DNA of 33,146 bases, taken from positions 1 to 33,146 of the forward strand of contig JAEWJK010000007.1 in NCBI GenBank assembly GCA_023386555.1. Direction: 5' to 3'. Within the stretch, counting starts at the first letter, position 1, and every line of letters begins with the position of its first letter. Position numbers and translations under genes: made by a program. The notes beneath the pieces were generated by a model. That model was not told the origin of the DNA. It was given only the letters and a program-made list of their open reading frames with translations, and did no database searches. Below, one piece after another: positions 8,391 through 16,685 of the stretch. Origin of the DNA: Bacteroidota bacterium (GTDB taxonomy: Bacteria > Bacteroidota > Bacteroidia > Chitinophagales > Chitinophagaceae).

Positions 8391-9113
8391 ACCTGTGCAG
8401 AACGTAAGTAAGATTACAACTGCTAATCCTGCTGCAACCCATTCCTGTATTGACTTTCAGAAGATTTAATGACTTCAAGATTATTCACATTATCTGTGCA
8501 GAACCTCGTGCTAAACAAGTGCAGAACAACAAGCCTCAAAATTTGGAAACAGCTGTAATGATAAACTACCTTGTTGTTGTAATTGATGGTCGAGGTAGTA
8601 AAATTCATCACATCAATTAAAAAAGAAATAGGCAAAGAACATGAGCTTCGGCAAATGAATCTGAACATGTTTCCGTGAAATGGTATCCGTTAAAAGAGAC
8701 TGTTTTACGAAATCCCGGAGATAACATTGATTTCGGTTAATGTAACAACCAGGTGTAAGTGCAGAACCCTTCAAAAGGTTTCGACTTACAAATCCAGCGA
8801 GATAACATACAGCTTCGGCAGGTATGATAACAAAACTGGTGTAAGATAATAGCTGTAAAAAGTTATTGATCTTACAAATCCAGGTGATAACATTGTTTCG
8901 CCTTAAAACGAAACATGATAACAACACTGGTTAGCGTTGAACCCGTAACAAGGTTCAGCACTAAGTACCTTTTGTAATTCACAGCTTCGGCAGGTGAAAA
9001 GCAGATGGTACGTTCAGAAGATATGTCCTACCGGACTATGCTGCTGAAAAACTTAAAAAAGCATTGGGTTAGTAAGTATGCGAAAGCGTAAGTGCAAAAC
9101 CTGATGCTTTTTT
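8391..9113 (+). ncRNA. Long structured non-coding RNA, family not recognised
   Basis: A gap of 935 bases without a credible protein gene folds into a chain of consistent helices on the plus strand. Seen directly: hairpin 8397-8423; AACAACAA 8525-8532 facing TTGTTGTT 8571-8578; a possible pseudoknot (8565-8571/8593-8599 with 8581-8588/8611-8618); hairpin 8688-8709. Three repeated modules follow, closed at 8714/8753, 8794/8839 and 8880/8930. They are joined by hairpins 8754-8790 and 8840-8876. Then come hairpin 8931-8964 (12 pairs, one mismatch), GTACC/GGTAC 8965/9011 enclosing a UUCG hairpin 8978-8998, and a terminator hairpin 9055-9113 that contains a GAAA-capped stem. UUCG and GAAA loops fit only plus-strand transcription. 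RNase P, tmRNA, 6S and SRP signatures are absent. The 5' end and promoter are uncertain; only one-mismatch -7 candidates are seen (8298, 8491). Function unknown. Confidence 0.8.
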
Positions 9114-9114
9114 A
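9055..9114 (+). terminator. Terminator closing the structured RNA
   Basis: AAAAAAGCAT (9055-9064) pairs with ATGCTTTTTT (9104-9113). Nested inside are GGTT/AACC (9067-9070/9098-9101) and TATGC-GAAA-GCGTA (9077-9090). It ends in a run of six T, so it is both the last helix of the RNA and an intrinsic terminator. Confidence 0.8.
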
Positions 9115-9169
9115 TTTCAGATCATTGTATCGAATACCCAATCCTAATCACTAATTCCTCGCTCCTTCT

Positions 9170-9177
9170 TATCTTAG
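9170..9177 (+). promoter_or_regulatory. -7 element of M28 peptidase promoter
   Basis: TATCTTAG, one base off TAnnTTTG, ends four bases before the ATG (TATCTTAGGTGCATG). This is the same geometry as at trmD. It lies after the terminator of the RNA, so the peptidase has its own promoter and an extremely short leader. Confidence 0.5.
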
Positions 9178-9181
9178 GTGC

Positions 9182-10525
9182 ATGAGAAATATTTTTATCG
9201 CAGTTTCATTTATAATAACTGCTTCTGCTTCTGCTCAAACAATCATTCAAAGAGATCCTGAAATAGAAACAATGGTGAAAGAAGTTTCGGCAGATTCTCT
9301 CCGATCCTACATTACCAGCCTTGTTTCTTTTGGAACAAGAAATACGCTGAGTGCTCAAACAGGTAATAAAGGAATTGGTGCTTCGAGAAATTGGGTGCTC
9401 AGTAAATTCAATCAGTTTGCTTCAGGTACAAACGGAAGATTGACTGCTTATATTGATACGGTTACTTTGCAAGCTGATGGCAGAAGAATAAATGAACCTA
9501 CACTTCTTGGAAATGTCGTAGCGGTATTAAAAGGTACTGATGTAAATGATGATCGTGTATTTATGATCAGTGGGCATTTAGACAGCAGAGCCAGTGACGT
9601 TATGAATGCTACCATTGATGCTCCTGGTGCAAATGATGATGGCAGTGGTGTTGCTGCTGTAATTGAATGTGCAAGAGTGATGAGCAAAAGAAATTTTCCG
9701 GCAACGATCATTTTTATTGCGATGAGCGGAGAAGAACAAGGGTTACTCGGTGCTAATTTTATGGCAGAAAATGCTAAAAAGAATAACCTGAATATTGAAG
9801 CATTGCTAAACAACGACATCATGGGTAGCAATCACAGCAATGAAACAAACATCATAGATAATACAAGAGTTCGTGTATTCAGTGAAAGTTTTTCTGTAAC
9901 CGACACAGGAAGAGCTGCTTTAAACATTCGCAATCTGGGATTAGAAAATGATGGAAAAGCAAGACAACTTGCCCGTTATGTAAAAGAAATCGGTGAACGC
10001 TACGTAGATAATCTTGAAGTGATGATGATCTATCGTAATGATCGATTCTTACGTGGTGGTGATCATACTCCATTCGTAAACAGGAATTTTGCTGCAGTAC
10101 GTATTACAGAGATGAATGAAAACTATAATCACCAGCACCAGGATGTAAGAACAGAAAATGGTATCCGCTATGGAGATTTGATAGAGTTTATGGATTTTGA
10201 ATACCTTAGGAAGAATACAGCAATGAACCTTGCTAATCTTAGTAATCTTTCAAAAGCACCATCAATGCCACAGGAAGTAAAGGTTGACACAAAGAACCTT
10301 ACCAATTCCACTTCCCTTTCATGGTTAGCACCAAAATCGGGCAAAGTAAAAGGTTACTATATTTTGATGAGAGAAACTACCAGTGCTGTCTGGCAGAAGA
10401 AAATATTTACTGCCCAAACATCTGCAAACATTCCTTATTCAAAAGATAATTATTTCTTTGCTATTCAGAGTGTAAGTGAAACCGGTAATGAAAGTTTAGC
10501 GGTAATACCAACACCGGCTCGTTAA
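9182..10525 (+). CDS. M28 family metallopeptidase, secreted
   Basis: Zinc aminopeptidase-like enzyme of family M28 with two co-catalytic metals. Signal peptide MRNIFIAVSFIITASASAQ indicates export. All metal ligands are present: H132 (GHLDSRASD), D152 bridging in APGANDDGSG, E185 next to the general base E184 in SGEEQGLLG, D212 in NNDIMG and H295 in GDHTPF. The catalytic domain covers about residues 30-350. The last 90 residues (from about 360, SLSWLAPKSGKVKGYYILMR) look like a fibronectin type III domain. The 447-residue length fits a single catalytic domain plus this module. Substrate unknown; peptide scavenging is likely. No T9SS sorting domain is seen. It is followed 50 bases later by the esterase gene in the same direction. 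Confidence 0.93.
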   Translation: MRNIFIAVSFIITASASAQTIIQRDPEIETMVKEVSADSLRSYITSLVSFGTRNTLSAQTGNKGIGASRNWVLSKFNQFASGTNGRLTAYIDTVTLQADGRRINEPTLLGNVVAVLKGTDVNDDRVFMISGHLDSRASDVMNATIDAPGANDDGSGVAAVIECARVMSKRNFPATIIFIAMSGEEQGLLGANFMAENAKKNNLNIEALLNNDIMGSNHSNETNIIDNTRVRVFSESFSVTDTGRAALNIRNLGLENDGKARQLARYVKEIGERYVDNLEVMMIYRNDRFLRGGDHTPFVNRNFAAVRITEMNENYNHQHQDVRTENGIRYGDLIEFMDFEYLRKNTAMNLANLSNLSKAPSMPQEVKVDTKNLTNSTSLSWLAPKSGKVKGYYILMRETTSAVWQKKIFTAQTSANIPYSKDNYFFAIQSVSETGNESLAVIPTPAR

Positions 10526-10575
10526 TTAACAGAACATCAATAAAAGCAGGTCTGATTTTGTAACTCTTATTTTTT

Positions 10576-11424
10576 ATGAAAAGACTATTTATCTATTGTA
10601 TGGCATTGATGGTGATGGGAAGTGGATGTAAAAAAAGTGAAACGGAAACCAATCTACCTGCACAACAGTTTCTTGATGTTGCATATGGAGGAGATGTTCA
10701 GCAAAAGATGGACATCTATTTACCTGCAGGAAGAACAACAGCAACAACAAAAGCGTTGATCCTGATTCATGGTGGTGCCTGGGTTAGTGGCGATAAAGTT
10801 GAAATGAACGATGCTATCACTACTTTCAAAACATTATTACCTGATTATGCTTTCTTCAACATAAATTATCGTCTTGCAACTACAGGTGGAAACTTATGGC
10901 CTACTCAATTAAACGATGTTGATGCTGCTGTGAATTTTATCATCAACCGATCTGATGAATATAAATTCAACAAAAACCTCATGGCAATTGGTGGAGCAAG
11001 TGCTGGTGCTCATTTGGCATTATTGCAGGCCTATAAAAGTAATAATGGAAATTTTAAAGCTGCAGTTGATCTGTTTGGTCCGACTGATATGAAAGACTTG
11101 TATAACACAAGTAATGCAAACACCCAGTTTGTACTTGGACTATTTATGGGTGGAATACCTGCAAGCAATCCTATAGCTTACACAAATGCAAGTCCTTTAT
11201 TTGCTGTAAACAGTAATTCTGTTCCAACAATAATTCTTCATGGCACAGCAGATAACGTTGTTCCTGTTCATCAAAGTGATAGTTTGAACAATCGTTTGGC
11301 AAATGCAGGTGTAACCAAACAGTATGAAAAATATACTGGTGAAGGTCATGGTGTATGGAGCACTACCAACACCACTGATGCTTTCACAAAAATTGCTGCC
11401 TTTCTAAAATTGCATGTGAAGTGA
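10576..11424 (+). CDS. Alpha/beta-hydrolase esterase, lipoprotein
   Basis: Probable carboxylesterase or acyl-peptidase-like hydrolase of the alpha/beta-hydrolase fold (BD-FAE/hormone-sensitive-lipase-like). A lipoprotein signal peptide ends in MGSGC, so it is lipid-anchored in the envelope. Oxyanion motif HGGAW is near residues 65-69. The nucleophile elbow GASAG has S142, the acid is D226 in HGTADNVVP, and the base is H258 in GEGHG, giving a complete triad. Length is 282 residues. The stop codon overlaps the GTG start of the next gene by four bases (GTGA), implying translational coupling with the acetyltransferase. Natural substrate cannot be told. Confidence 0.88.
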   Translation: MKRLFIYCMALMVMGSGCKKSETETNLPAQQFLDVAYGGDVQQKMDIYLPAGRTTATTKALILIHGGAWVSGDKVEMNDAITTFKTLLPDYAFFNINYRLATTGGNLWPTQLNDVDAAVNFIINRSDEYKFNKNLMAIGGASAGAHLALLQAYKSNNGNFKAAVDLFGPTDMKDLYNTSNANTQFVLGLFMGGIPASNPIAYTNASPLFAVNSNSVPTIILHGTADNVVPVHQSDSLNNRLANAGVTKQYEKYTGEGHGVWSTTNTTDAFTKIAAFLKLHVK

Positions 11425-11864
11425 TAAGATTTGAATGCAGCACATTTAATGAATTATCCCCTCATCACCTGTATGAAATACTACATTTAAGAAATGAAGT
11501 ATTTGTCGTTGAACAGAATTGTGTGTTCCAGGATGCAGATCATAAAGACCAGCAAGCATTTCATTTCATGGCTTTTATTGATAATGATCTTGCAGGATAT
11601 ACTCGTTTATTGCCAAAAGGTTTGACTTATACTGAAATGAGCATTGGTAGAGTAGTTACTTCTCCGAAGTATAGAAAAACAGGTGTTGGAAAAGAACTGA
11701 TGAAAGCTTCTATCAAAAAATGTTATGAACTTTTTGGTGAAGGACCGATCAAAATAGGAGCACAACTTTACCTGAAAAAGTTCTATGAGTCGTTTGGGTT
11801 CGAGCAAATCGGTGAAGGTTATTTGGAAGATTGTATTCCGCATATTTATATGACTAAAAAGTAA
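11421..11864 (+). CDS. GNAT family N-acetyltransferase, ElaA-like
   Basis: Cytoplasmic acetyl-CoA-dependent acyltransferase of 147 residues resembling the ElaA group of GNAT proteins. The N-terminal part has LYEILHLRNEVFVVEQNC, typical of ElaA. The acetyl-CoA loop lies around residues 76-94 (IGRVVTSPKYRKTGVGKELM, with R-K-T-G-V-G as the Q/R-x-x-G-x-G/A motif). The C-terminal KKFYESFGFEQIGEGYLEDCIPH is also characteristic. It starts with GTG, overlapping the TGA of the esterase gene, which fixes the start by coupling. The substrate of this group is not known. Confidence 0.88.
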   Translation: MIRFECSTFNELSPHHLYEILHLRNEVFVVEQNCVFQDADHKDQQAFHFMAFIDNDLAGYTRLLPKGLTYTEMSIGRVVTSPKYRKTGVGKELMKASIKKCYELFGEGPIKIGAQLYLKKFYESFGFEQIGEGYLEDCIPHIYMTKK

Positions 11865-11867
11865 TCT

Positions 11868-12272
11868 CTACTTTTCTTCACAATAAGAAAGCAACTCCCT
11901 TACCTGTTCTACAATACTTCCGTATTTGATTGGCTTAATTACTACCGGAACATTTTGCTTTGCGAAATAAGCATTGTTTTTTTCCATGGCAGATGTTGTA
12001 AACACCACCACTGGAATATCATTCAGATCTGCATCTTTCTTTATTTCTGCTAAAGTCTGTTCGCCATCCATCAATGGCATATTCAGATCAAGAATTATCA
12101 AACAAGGTATTTGGCCTATCTGTTTCAACTGCTCCAGAATATACATACCCTTAATGCCATTATCGCCATTGATCACTTTATAAGAAGAATCAACATCTTT
12201 TATGGCACTCATCAATAAATCCCTGTCATCAGGGTCATCATCCAGGCAAACGATCAGTTTTTGCTTAGTCAT
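11868..12272 (-). CDS. Single-domain response regulator (receiver only)
   Basis: CheY-like receiver domain of 134 residues with no output domain. Acidic pocket D11-D13 (CLDDDPDD), phospho-acceptor D62 in LIILDLNMPLMDG, T92/T93 in VFTTSA and K113 in VIKP are all present, so it should be phosphorylated by a histidine kinase. It is most like the Rcp1-type stand-alone regulators common in Bacteroidota, which pass phosphate on or bind partner proteins. No kinase gene is nearby. It lies 59 bases downstream of uvrA on the same strand, with its own likely promoter TATCTTTA in the gap. The gene converges on the acetyltransferase gene with only three bases between stops. Confidence 0.92.
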   Translation of the reverse strand: MTKQKLIVCLDDDPDDRDLLMSAIKDVDSSYKVINGDNGIKGMYILEQLKQIGQIPCLIILDLNMPLMDGEQTLAEIKKDADLNDIPVVVFTTSAMEKNNAYFAKQNVPVVIKPIKYGSIVEQVRELLSYCEEK

Positions 12273-12281
12273 ATACTGCGT

Positions 12282-12315
12282 TAAAGATATTGTATTAGCA
12301 TTTATGAATCTTCAA
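12282..12315 (-). promoter_or_regulatory. Promoter of response regulator gene
   Basis: Minus strand TTG (12313-12315), 23-base spacer, TATCTTTA (12282-12289), then the ATG ten bases later. One base off the TAnnTTTG consensus. Confidence 0.45.
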
Positions 12316-12331
12316 ACTGCATTCCAATCGA

Positions 12332-15169
12332 TCATTTTAATTCTAAAGCAAGAAATTTAGCAGTATGACTTCTTTTATTTCCTACCATTTGTTCCGGTGT
12401 TCCTTCAAACAAAATTTCGCCACCACCATCTCCACCTTCAGGACCGAGATCAATAATATGATCGGCTACTTTTATTACATCAAGATTATGCTCAATCACC
12501 AAAACAGTATTTCCCCTGTCAACGAGTTTCGTTAACACATCTAACAAGTGTTGAATATCCTGGAAATGCAAACCTGTAGTAGGTTCATCTAAAATGTAGA
12601 AAGTTTTACCTGTATCTTTTTTTCCTAACTCGGTTGCAAGTTTTACTCTTTGTGCTTCGCCTCCACTTAATGTTACAGCACTTTGTCCAAGTGTTATATA
12701 ACCAAGACCAACATCCTGCAATACTTTTATCTTCCGGTATAAATAATGAACCGGTTGAAAAAACTCACAGGCTTCATCAACAGTCATATTCAATACATCA
12801 CTGATCGATTTGCCTTTGTAACGTATCTCTAAGGTTTCCCTATTGTATCTTTTACCATTACACTTTTCACAATGCACATAAACGTCAGGTAAAAAATTCA
12901 TCTCAATCACTCTTAATCCACCTCCTTCACATAAATCGCATCGACCTGCTTTTACGTTGAATGAAAATCTGCCTGCATTATAACCACGGATCTTCGCTTC
13001 AGGAACAGATGAAAATAAAGTCCTGATCTCTGTGAAGAAACCACAGTATGTTGCAGGATTACTTCTTGGTGTTCTTCCAATAGGTGACTGATCAATCTCA
13101 ATCACTTTATCAATATACTCTAACCCTGTAACAGATTTGTACTGCATACAAGGATACTTACTGTTATAACAATGTTTCGAAAGAATAGGATACAGCGTTT
13201 CATTGATGAGTGTACTCTTTCCACTTCCGCTTACACCACTAACAACGATCAACTTTCCCAAAGGAAATTTTACAGAAACATTTTTTAGATTATTTCCTTT
13301 TACACCTTTCAATTCCAGCGATTTCCCATTACCTTTTCTTCTTTCCGAAGGAACCTCTATATTTTTTTCACCACTCAGGTAAAGTGCTGTTTCGCTTTTA
13401 CTATTCAATACATCCTGTGGTGTTCCTGCTGCAACGATTTGCCCACCATGTTTGCCTGCTTTCGGACCAATATCCACCAAATGATCAGCAGCTAACATAA
13501 TATCTTTATCATGTTCAACTACCAATACACTATTACCAATATTGCGTAGGTTTTGCAGTGCTTCAATCAAACGATGATTATCTCTTTGATGCAAGCCAAT
13601 TGAGGGTTCATCTAAAATATAAGTGATGCCCTGAAGTTGAGAACCGATCTGGGTAGCTAATCTTATTCGTTGAGATTCTCCTCCACTCAATGTTCTGGAA
13701 GGACGATTCAATGATAGATATGTAAGACCAACATCTAGCAAAAATTGCAAACGCTCTCTTATTTCTTTTAAAACATCTTTGGCAATGATGTTTTGTTTAT
13801 TGCTCAATTTTTCCTCAGCCGATTTAAACCAAAGCATCAGTTTATCAAGATTCATCTCACTCAGCTCAGAAATATTCTTCTCACCCACTTTAAACCATAT
13901 ACTTTCCTTTTTAAGTCTTGCACCATTACATGTTGGACAAGTCTTCAACTCCATGTATTTTTCTGCCCATTCTCTTAAACTGTCGCTGCTATTGCTTCCG
14001 GTAAACCATCTTTTTAGCATCGGAATGATGCCTTCAAATTCACCTTCATACACTGCTGAAGGATCTTCTTCAGTAAACTCATCGCTTTCTTCCAATTCAC
14101 CGATTTCATTTCCATACAAAAGAATATTCAATCCTTTTTCTGAAATAGAACTGATCGGTTTATCAAGACTGATCTTATTCTTTTTACAAAGCTGTGCCAC
14201 GTGTTGATACATTGCTGCTTCTCTTTCTTCACCCAAAGGTGCCACACCACCTTCTTTTATACTTAAACTTCTGTCAGGAAGAATGGCATCAATACTTGCC
14301 GAATACACAGCACCTAACCCTTTACATGAGGGACAAGCACCATAAGGAGAATTGAAAGAAAAACTATTTGGTGAAGGTTCTTCATAACTGATCCCTGTGT
14401 CTTCACACATCAACTGTTTACTGTATTGAACAATTTTTTCCTGGTCGTTTATCTGCAAAAACATCAAATCTTTTCCTACTCTTAATGTTTGCTGAACACT
14501 CTGACTTAAACGAACCTTCATGTCATCCGTTACAGGCAAACGATCAACCACCACTTCAATATCGTGAATCTTATAACGATCAACCTGCATTTTAGGAGTG
14601 ATGTCTTTAACCTCGCCATCAACCCTGACTTTTAAAAAACCTTTCTTTCTTATCTCTTCAAATAATTCACGGTAATGTCCTTTTCTTCCACGAATCAATG
14701 GAGCAAGTAATGTGATCTTCTTTCCTTTGAACTTTTGGAAGATATTCTCAACGATCTCTTCTTCACTAAACTTCACCATCTTCTTTCCTGTGTTATAACT
14801 ATAAGCCTCACCTATTCTGGCAAACAGCAACCGCAGAAAATCATATATTTCTGTAACAGTACCTACTGTTGAACGTGGATTTTTATTAGTAGTTTTTTGC
14901 TCGATGGAAATTACGGGTGACAAACCACTGATCTTATCAACATCAGGCCTCTCCATATCTCCAATAAACTGCCTGGCATAAGCACTAAAACTTTCCATAT
15001 AACGTCGCTGACCTTCATTATATATTGTATCAAATGCGAGAGAAGATTTACCGCTACCACTTACACCGGTAAATACAACTAATTTATTTTTTGGAATAGT
15101 AAGATCGAGATTACGGAGATTATGTTCCCTGGCACCTATTACTTCTATTGTTTCTGATGTTTCATTCAT
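12332..15169 (-). CDS. uvrA: Excinuclease ABC subunit A (UvrA)
   Basis: ATP-dependent damage sensor of nucleotide excision repair; a UvrA dimer loads UvrB at lesions. The 945-residue protein has two ABC ATPase halves. The first Walker A is GVSGSGKS at residues 35-42, and the second is VSGVSGSGKSTLINE in the C-terminal half. Signature motifs LSGGESQRIRLA and LSGGEAQRVKLA are both present. Zinc-binding cysteine groups are visible: CPSCKGLG, CPTCNG and CDLCEGGG...CEKCNG. The frame is open back to 15295. However, MNETSETIEVIGAREHNL at 15169 matches the normal UvrA start, and the extension would overlap the divergent OmpA gene. A near-consensus -7 element TAACTTCG (15181-15188, minus strand) ends 11 bases before this ATG. 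Complete and intact. Confidence 0.95.
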   Translation of the reverse strand: MNETSETIEVIGAREHNLRNLDLTIPKNKLVVFTGVSGSGKSSLAFDTIYNEGQRRYMESFSAYARQFIGDMERPDVDKISGLSPVISIEQKTTNKNPRSTVGTVTEIYDFLRLLFARIGEAYSYNTGKKMVKFSEEEIVENIFQKFKGKKITLLAPLIRGRKGHYRELFEEIRKKGFLKVRVDGEVKDITPKMQVDRYKIHDIEVVVDRLPVTDDMKVRLSQSVQQTLRVGKDLMFLQINDQEKIVQYSKQLMCEDTGISYEEPSPNSFSFNSPYGACPSCKGLGAVYSASIDAILPDRSLSIKEGGVAPLGEEREAAMYQHVAQLCKKNKISLDKPISSISEKGLNILLYGNEIGELEESDEFTEEDPSAVYEGEFEGIIPMLKRWFTGSNSSDSLREWAEKYMELKTCPTCNGARLKKESIWFKVGEKNISELSEMNLDKLMLWFKSAEEKLSNKQNIIAKDVLKEIRERLQFLLDVGLTYLSLNRPSRTLSGGESQRIRLATQIGSQLQGITYILDEPSIGLHQRDNHRLIEALQNLRNIGNSVLVVEHDKDIMLAADHLVDIGPKAGKHGGQIVAAGTPQDVLNSKSETALYLSGEKNIEVPSERRKGNGKSLELKGVKGNNLKNVSVKFPLGKLIVVSGVSGSGKSTLINETLYPILSKHCYNSKYPCMQYKSVTGLEYIDKVIEIDQSPIGRTPRSNPATYCGFFTEIRTLFSSVPEAKIRGYNAGRFSFNVKAGRCDLCEGGGLRVIEMNFLPDVYVHCEKCNGKRYNRETLEIRYKGKSISDVLNMTVDEACEFFQPVHYLYRKIKVLQDVGLGYITLGQSAVTLSGGEAQRVKLATELGKKDTGKTFYILDEPTTGLHFQDIQHLLDVLTKLVDRGNTVLVIEHNLDVIKVADHIIDLGPEGGDGGGEILFEGTPEQMVGNKRSHTAKFLALELK

Positions 15170-15343
15170 ATAAAGGTTGCCGAAGTTATGAAAACAGATA
15201 TTCATTTGATGAGTAAGATTCATTAGTGTAAGGTTTAGCTCTTCACATATCCATAACAATTTTACACGCTGTTGTAAATGAATTATTTGAAGCAAAAGAG
15301 TGATCTAATGGCATGGTGTTTGGCTTTTTTCGGCAAATTGGAA

Positions 15344-16009
15344 ATGATGAAAAGAATAATTGTAGGATTAATGGCTATCAGTTTTTTTACAGTCTCCTGT
15401 AAAAATTTGAACAAATCACAAAAAGGTGCAGTAATCGGAACAGCCGGAGGTGCTGCTGCAGGTGCAGTAATCGGTAAAGCATCAGGTAATACAGCCTTAG
15501 GGGCTATCATTGGTGCAACAGTTGGTGGTGCTGCAGGTGCAATTATCGGAAGACAAATGGATAAGCAGGCCGAAGAAATTGAGAAAGAAGTAAAAGGTGT
15601 GAAAGTAGAAAGAGTTGAAGAAGGAATTGTAGTTGAATTCAGTAACCAGGTTTTATTTGGATTTGACAGATCTGATCTTACATCTTCTGCGAAAACAACT
15701 TTAGACGATCTTAAAACTGTATTGCAGAAATATCCTGATACAAATATTGAAATACAGGGTCATACTGACAGTAAAGGTGCTGACAGTTATAATCTTGATC
15801 TTTCAGAAAGAAGAGCCACAGCAGTTGCTGCATATTTAAAAAGTGTAGGTATTGCATCAGCAAGAATTACTACAAAAGGCTATGGTGAAACTGCTCCTGA
15901 ATATTCTAATGAGACAGAAGATGGTATGGCAAAAAACAGGAGAGTAGAATTTTTGATCACAGCTAATGAAAAAATGAAAGAAGCAGCAAAAAAACAGGCA
16001 GGACAATAA
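15344..16009 (+). CDS. OmpA-family lipoprotein with glycine zipper
   Basis: Outer-membrane-associated lipoprotein of about 221 residues. The signal peptide MMKRIIVGLMAISFFTVSC ends in a lipobox cysteine. A glycine-zipper segment of alternating G and A (GAVIGTAGGAAAGAVIG, then a second copy with GAIIGATVGGAAGAIIG) may span or insert in the membrane. The C-terminal OmpA domain binds peptidoglycan: VLFGFDRSDL, IEIQGHTDSKG, NLDLSERRA and NRRVEF are all present. The frame opens at 15278, but the signal peptide sets the start at one of two adjacent ATGs (15344 or 15347). The next gene encodes an outer-membrane barrel 25 bases later, so the two are probably co-transcribed. Confidence 0.9.
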   Translation: MMKRIIVGLMAISFFTVSCKNLNKSQKGAVIGTAGGAAAGAVIGKASGNTALGAIIGATVGGAAGAIIGRQMDKQAEEIEKEVKGVKVERVEEGIVVEFSNQVLFGFDRSDLTSSAKTTLDDLKTVLQKYPDTNIEIQGHTDSKGADSYNLDLSERRATAVAAYLKSVGIASARITTKGYGETAPEYSNETEDGMAKNRRVEFLITANEKMKEAAKKQAGQ

Positions 16010-16034
16010 ACAAGTATTTATTAAAACAGGAAAT

Positions 16035-16667
16035 ATGAAAAAGACGATCTTAAGTATTTTGGTATTAGGTGGTTTATTAAGTTTTGGTGAAGCAAAAGCT
16101 CAAAGCTTTGGATTAAGAGGTGGAATTAATTTTCAAAATCTAACAGGCAAAGACAATAACGGAAATGATTTCAGCAACAAACTTACTACTCGTTTTCATG
16201 GTGGTGTGAATGTTTCAATTCCGGTTGCAACAGATTTTGTTGTAAGACCAGAAGTATTGTATGTAGGGAAGGGTGCAAAATCACCTGCAGGAAATGATTA
16301 TCGCATTAATTACATTGAAGTTCCGGTGAATCTGATTTACAAACCAAAACTTGGAAACGGTAACCTTATGTTAGGTTTCGGACCGTATGTAGGTTTTGGT
16401 GTAGGTGGCAAAGTAGAATTTACTAATGGAACCGAACATGATGTAAAGTTTGAAGAGAATGTAACCAATCCACAGGCTGGTGTTGCTTATTACAGGAAAA
16501 CAGATGCTGGTGCGAATGTTTTAGGTGGTTACGATTTCGGAAGATTTTCAGTACAATTAAATGCTCAACTTGGTTTGGCAAACATGTATCCTGAATTTAA
16601 TGGTGTTGAACCAAACGCAAAAATCAAAAACACAGGTTTTGGATTGAGTCTTGGACTTGATCTTTAA
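16035..16667 (+). CDS. Outer-membrane beta-barrel protein
   Basis: A 210-residue protein with signal peptide MKKTILSILVLGGLLSFGEAKAQ and alternating polar and apolar strands rich in G, Y and F, ending in GFGLSLGLDL. It is typical of small eight-stranded porin-family barrels (OMP_b-brl type) in Bacteroidota. The N-terminal SFGLRGGINFQNL and the RPEVLYVGKGA strand fit that family. It follows the OmpA lipoprotein by 25 bases and ends at a shared terminator, suggesting a two-gene envelope operon. Ligand or pore function unknown. Confidence 0.85.
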   Translation: MKKTILSILVLGGLLSFGEAKAQSFGLRGGINFQNLTGKDNNGNDFSNKLTTRFHGGVNVSIPVATDFVVRPEVLYVGKGAKSPAGNDYRINYIEVPVNLIYKPKLGNGNLMLGFGPYVGFGVGGKVEFTNGTEHDVKFEENVTNPQAGVAYYRKTDAGANVLGGYDFGRFSVQLNAQLGLANMYPEFNGVEPNAKIKNTGFGLSLGLDL

Positions 16668-16685
16668 TAAAAATGTTTTACATAG

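Noticed and set aside
8423..8927. Two overlapping minus-strand open frames (81 and 104 codons) across the structured region
   Set aside because: They lie antisense to a strongly paired plus-strand RNA, have no familiar motif, and have an amino-acid make-up like translated non-coding sequence.
8391..9113. RNase P RNA, tmRNA, SRP RNA, 6S RNA or a group I/II intron
   Set aside because: I looked for the RNase P GAGGAAAGTCC block, the tmRNA ends and tag frame, the SRP apical loop, and intron core or domain V patterns; none is present. The GAAA hairpin near 9082 is part of a terminator, not a domain V.
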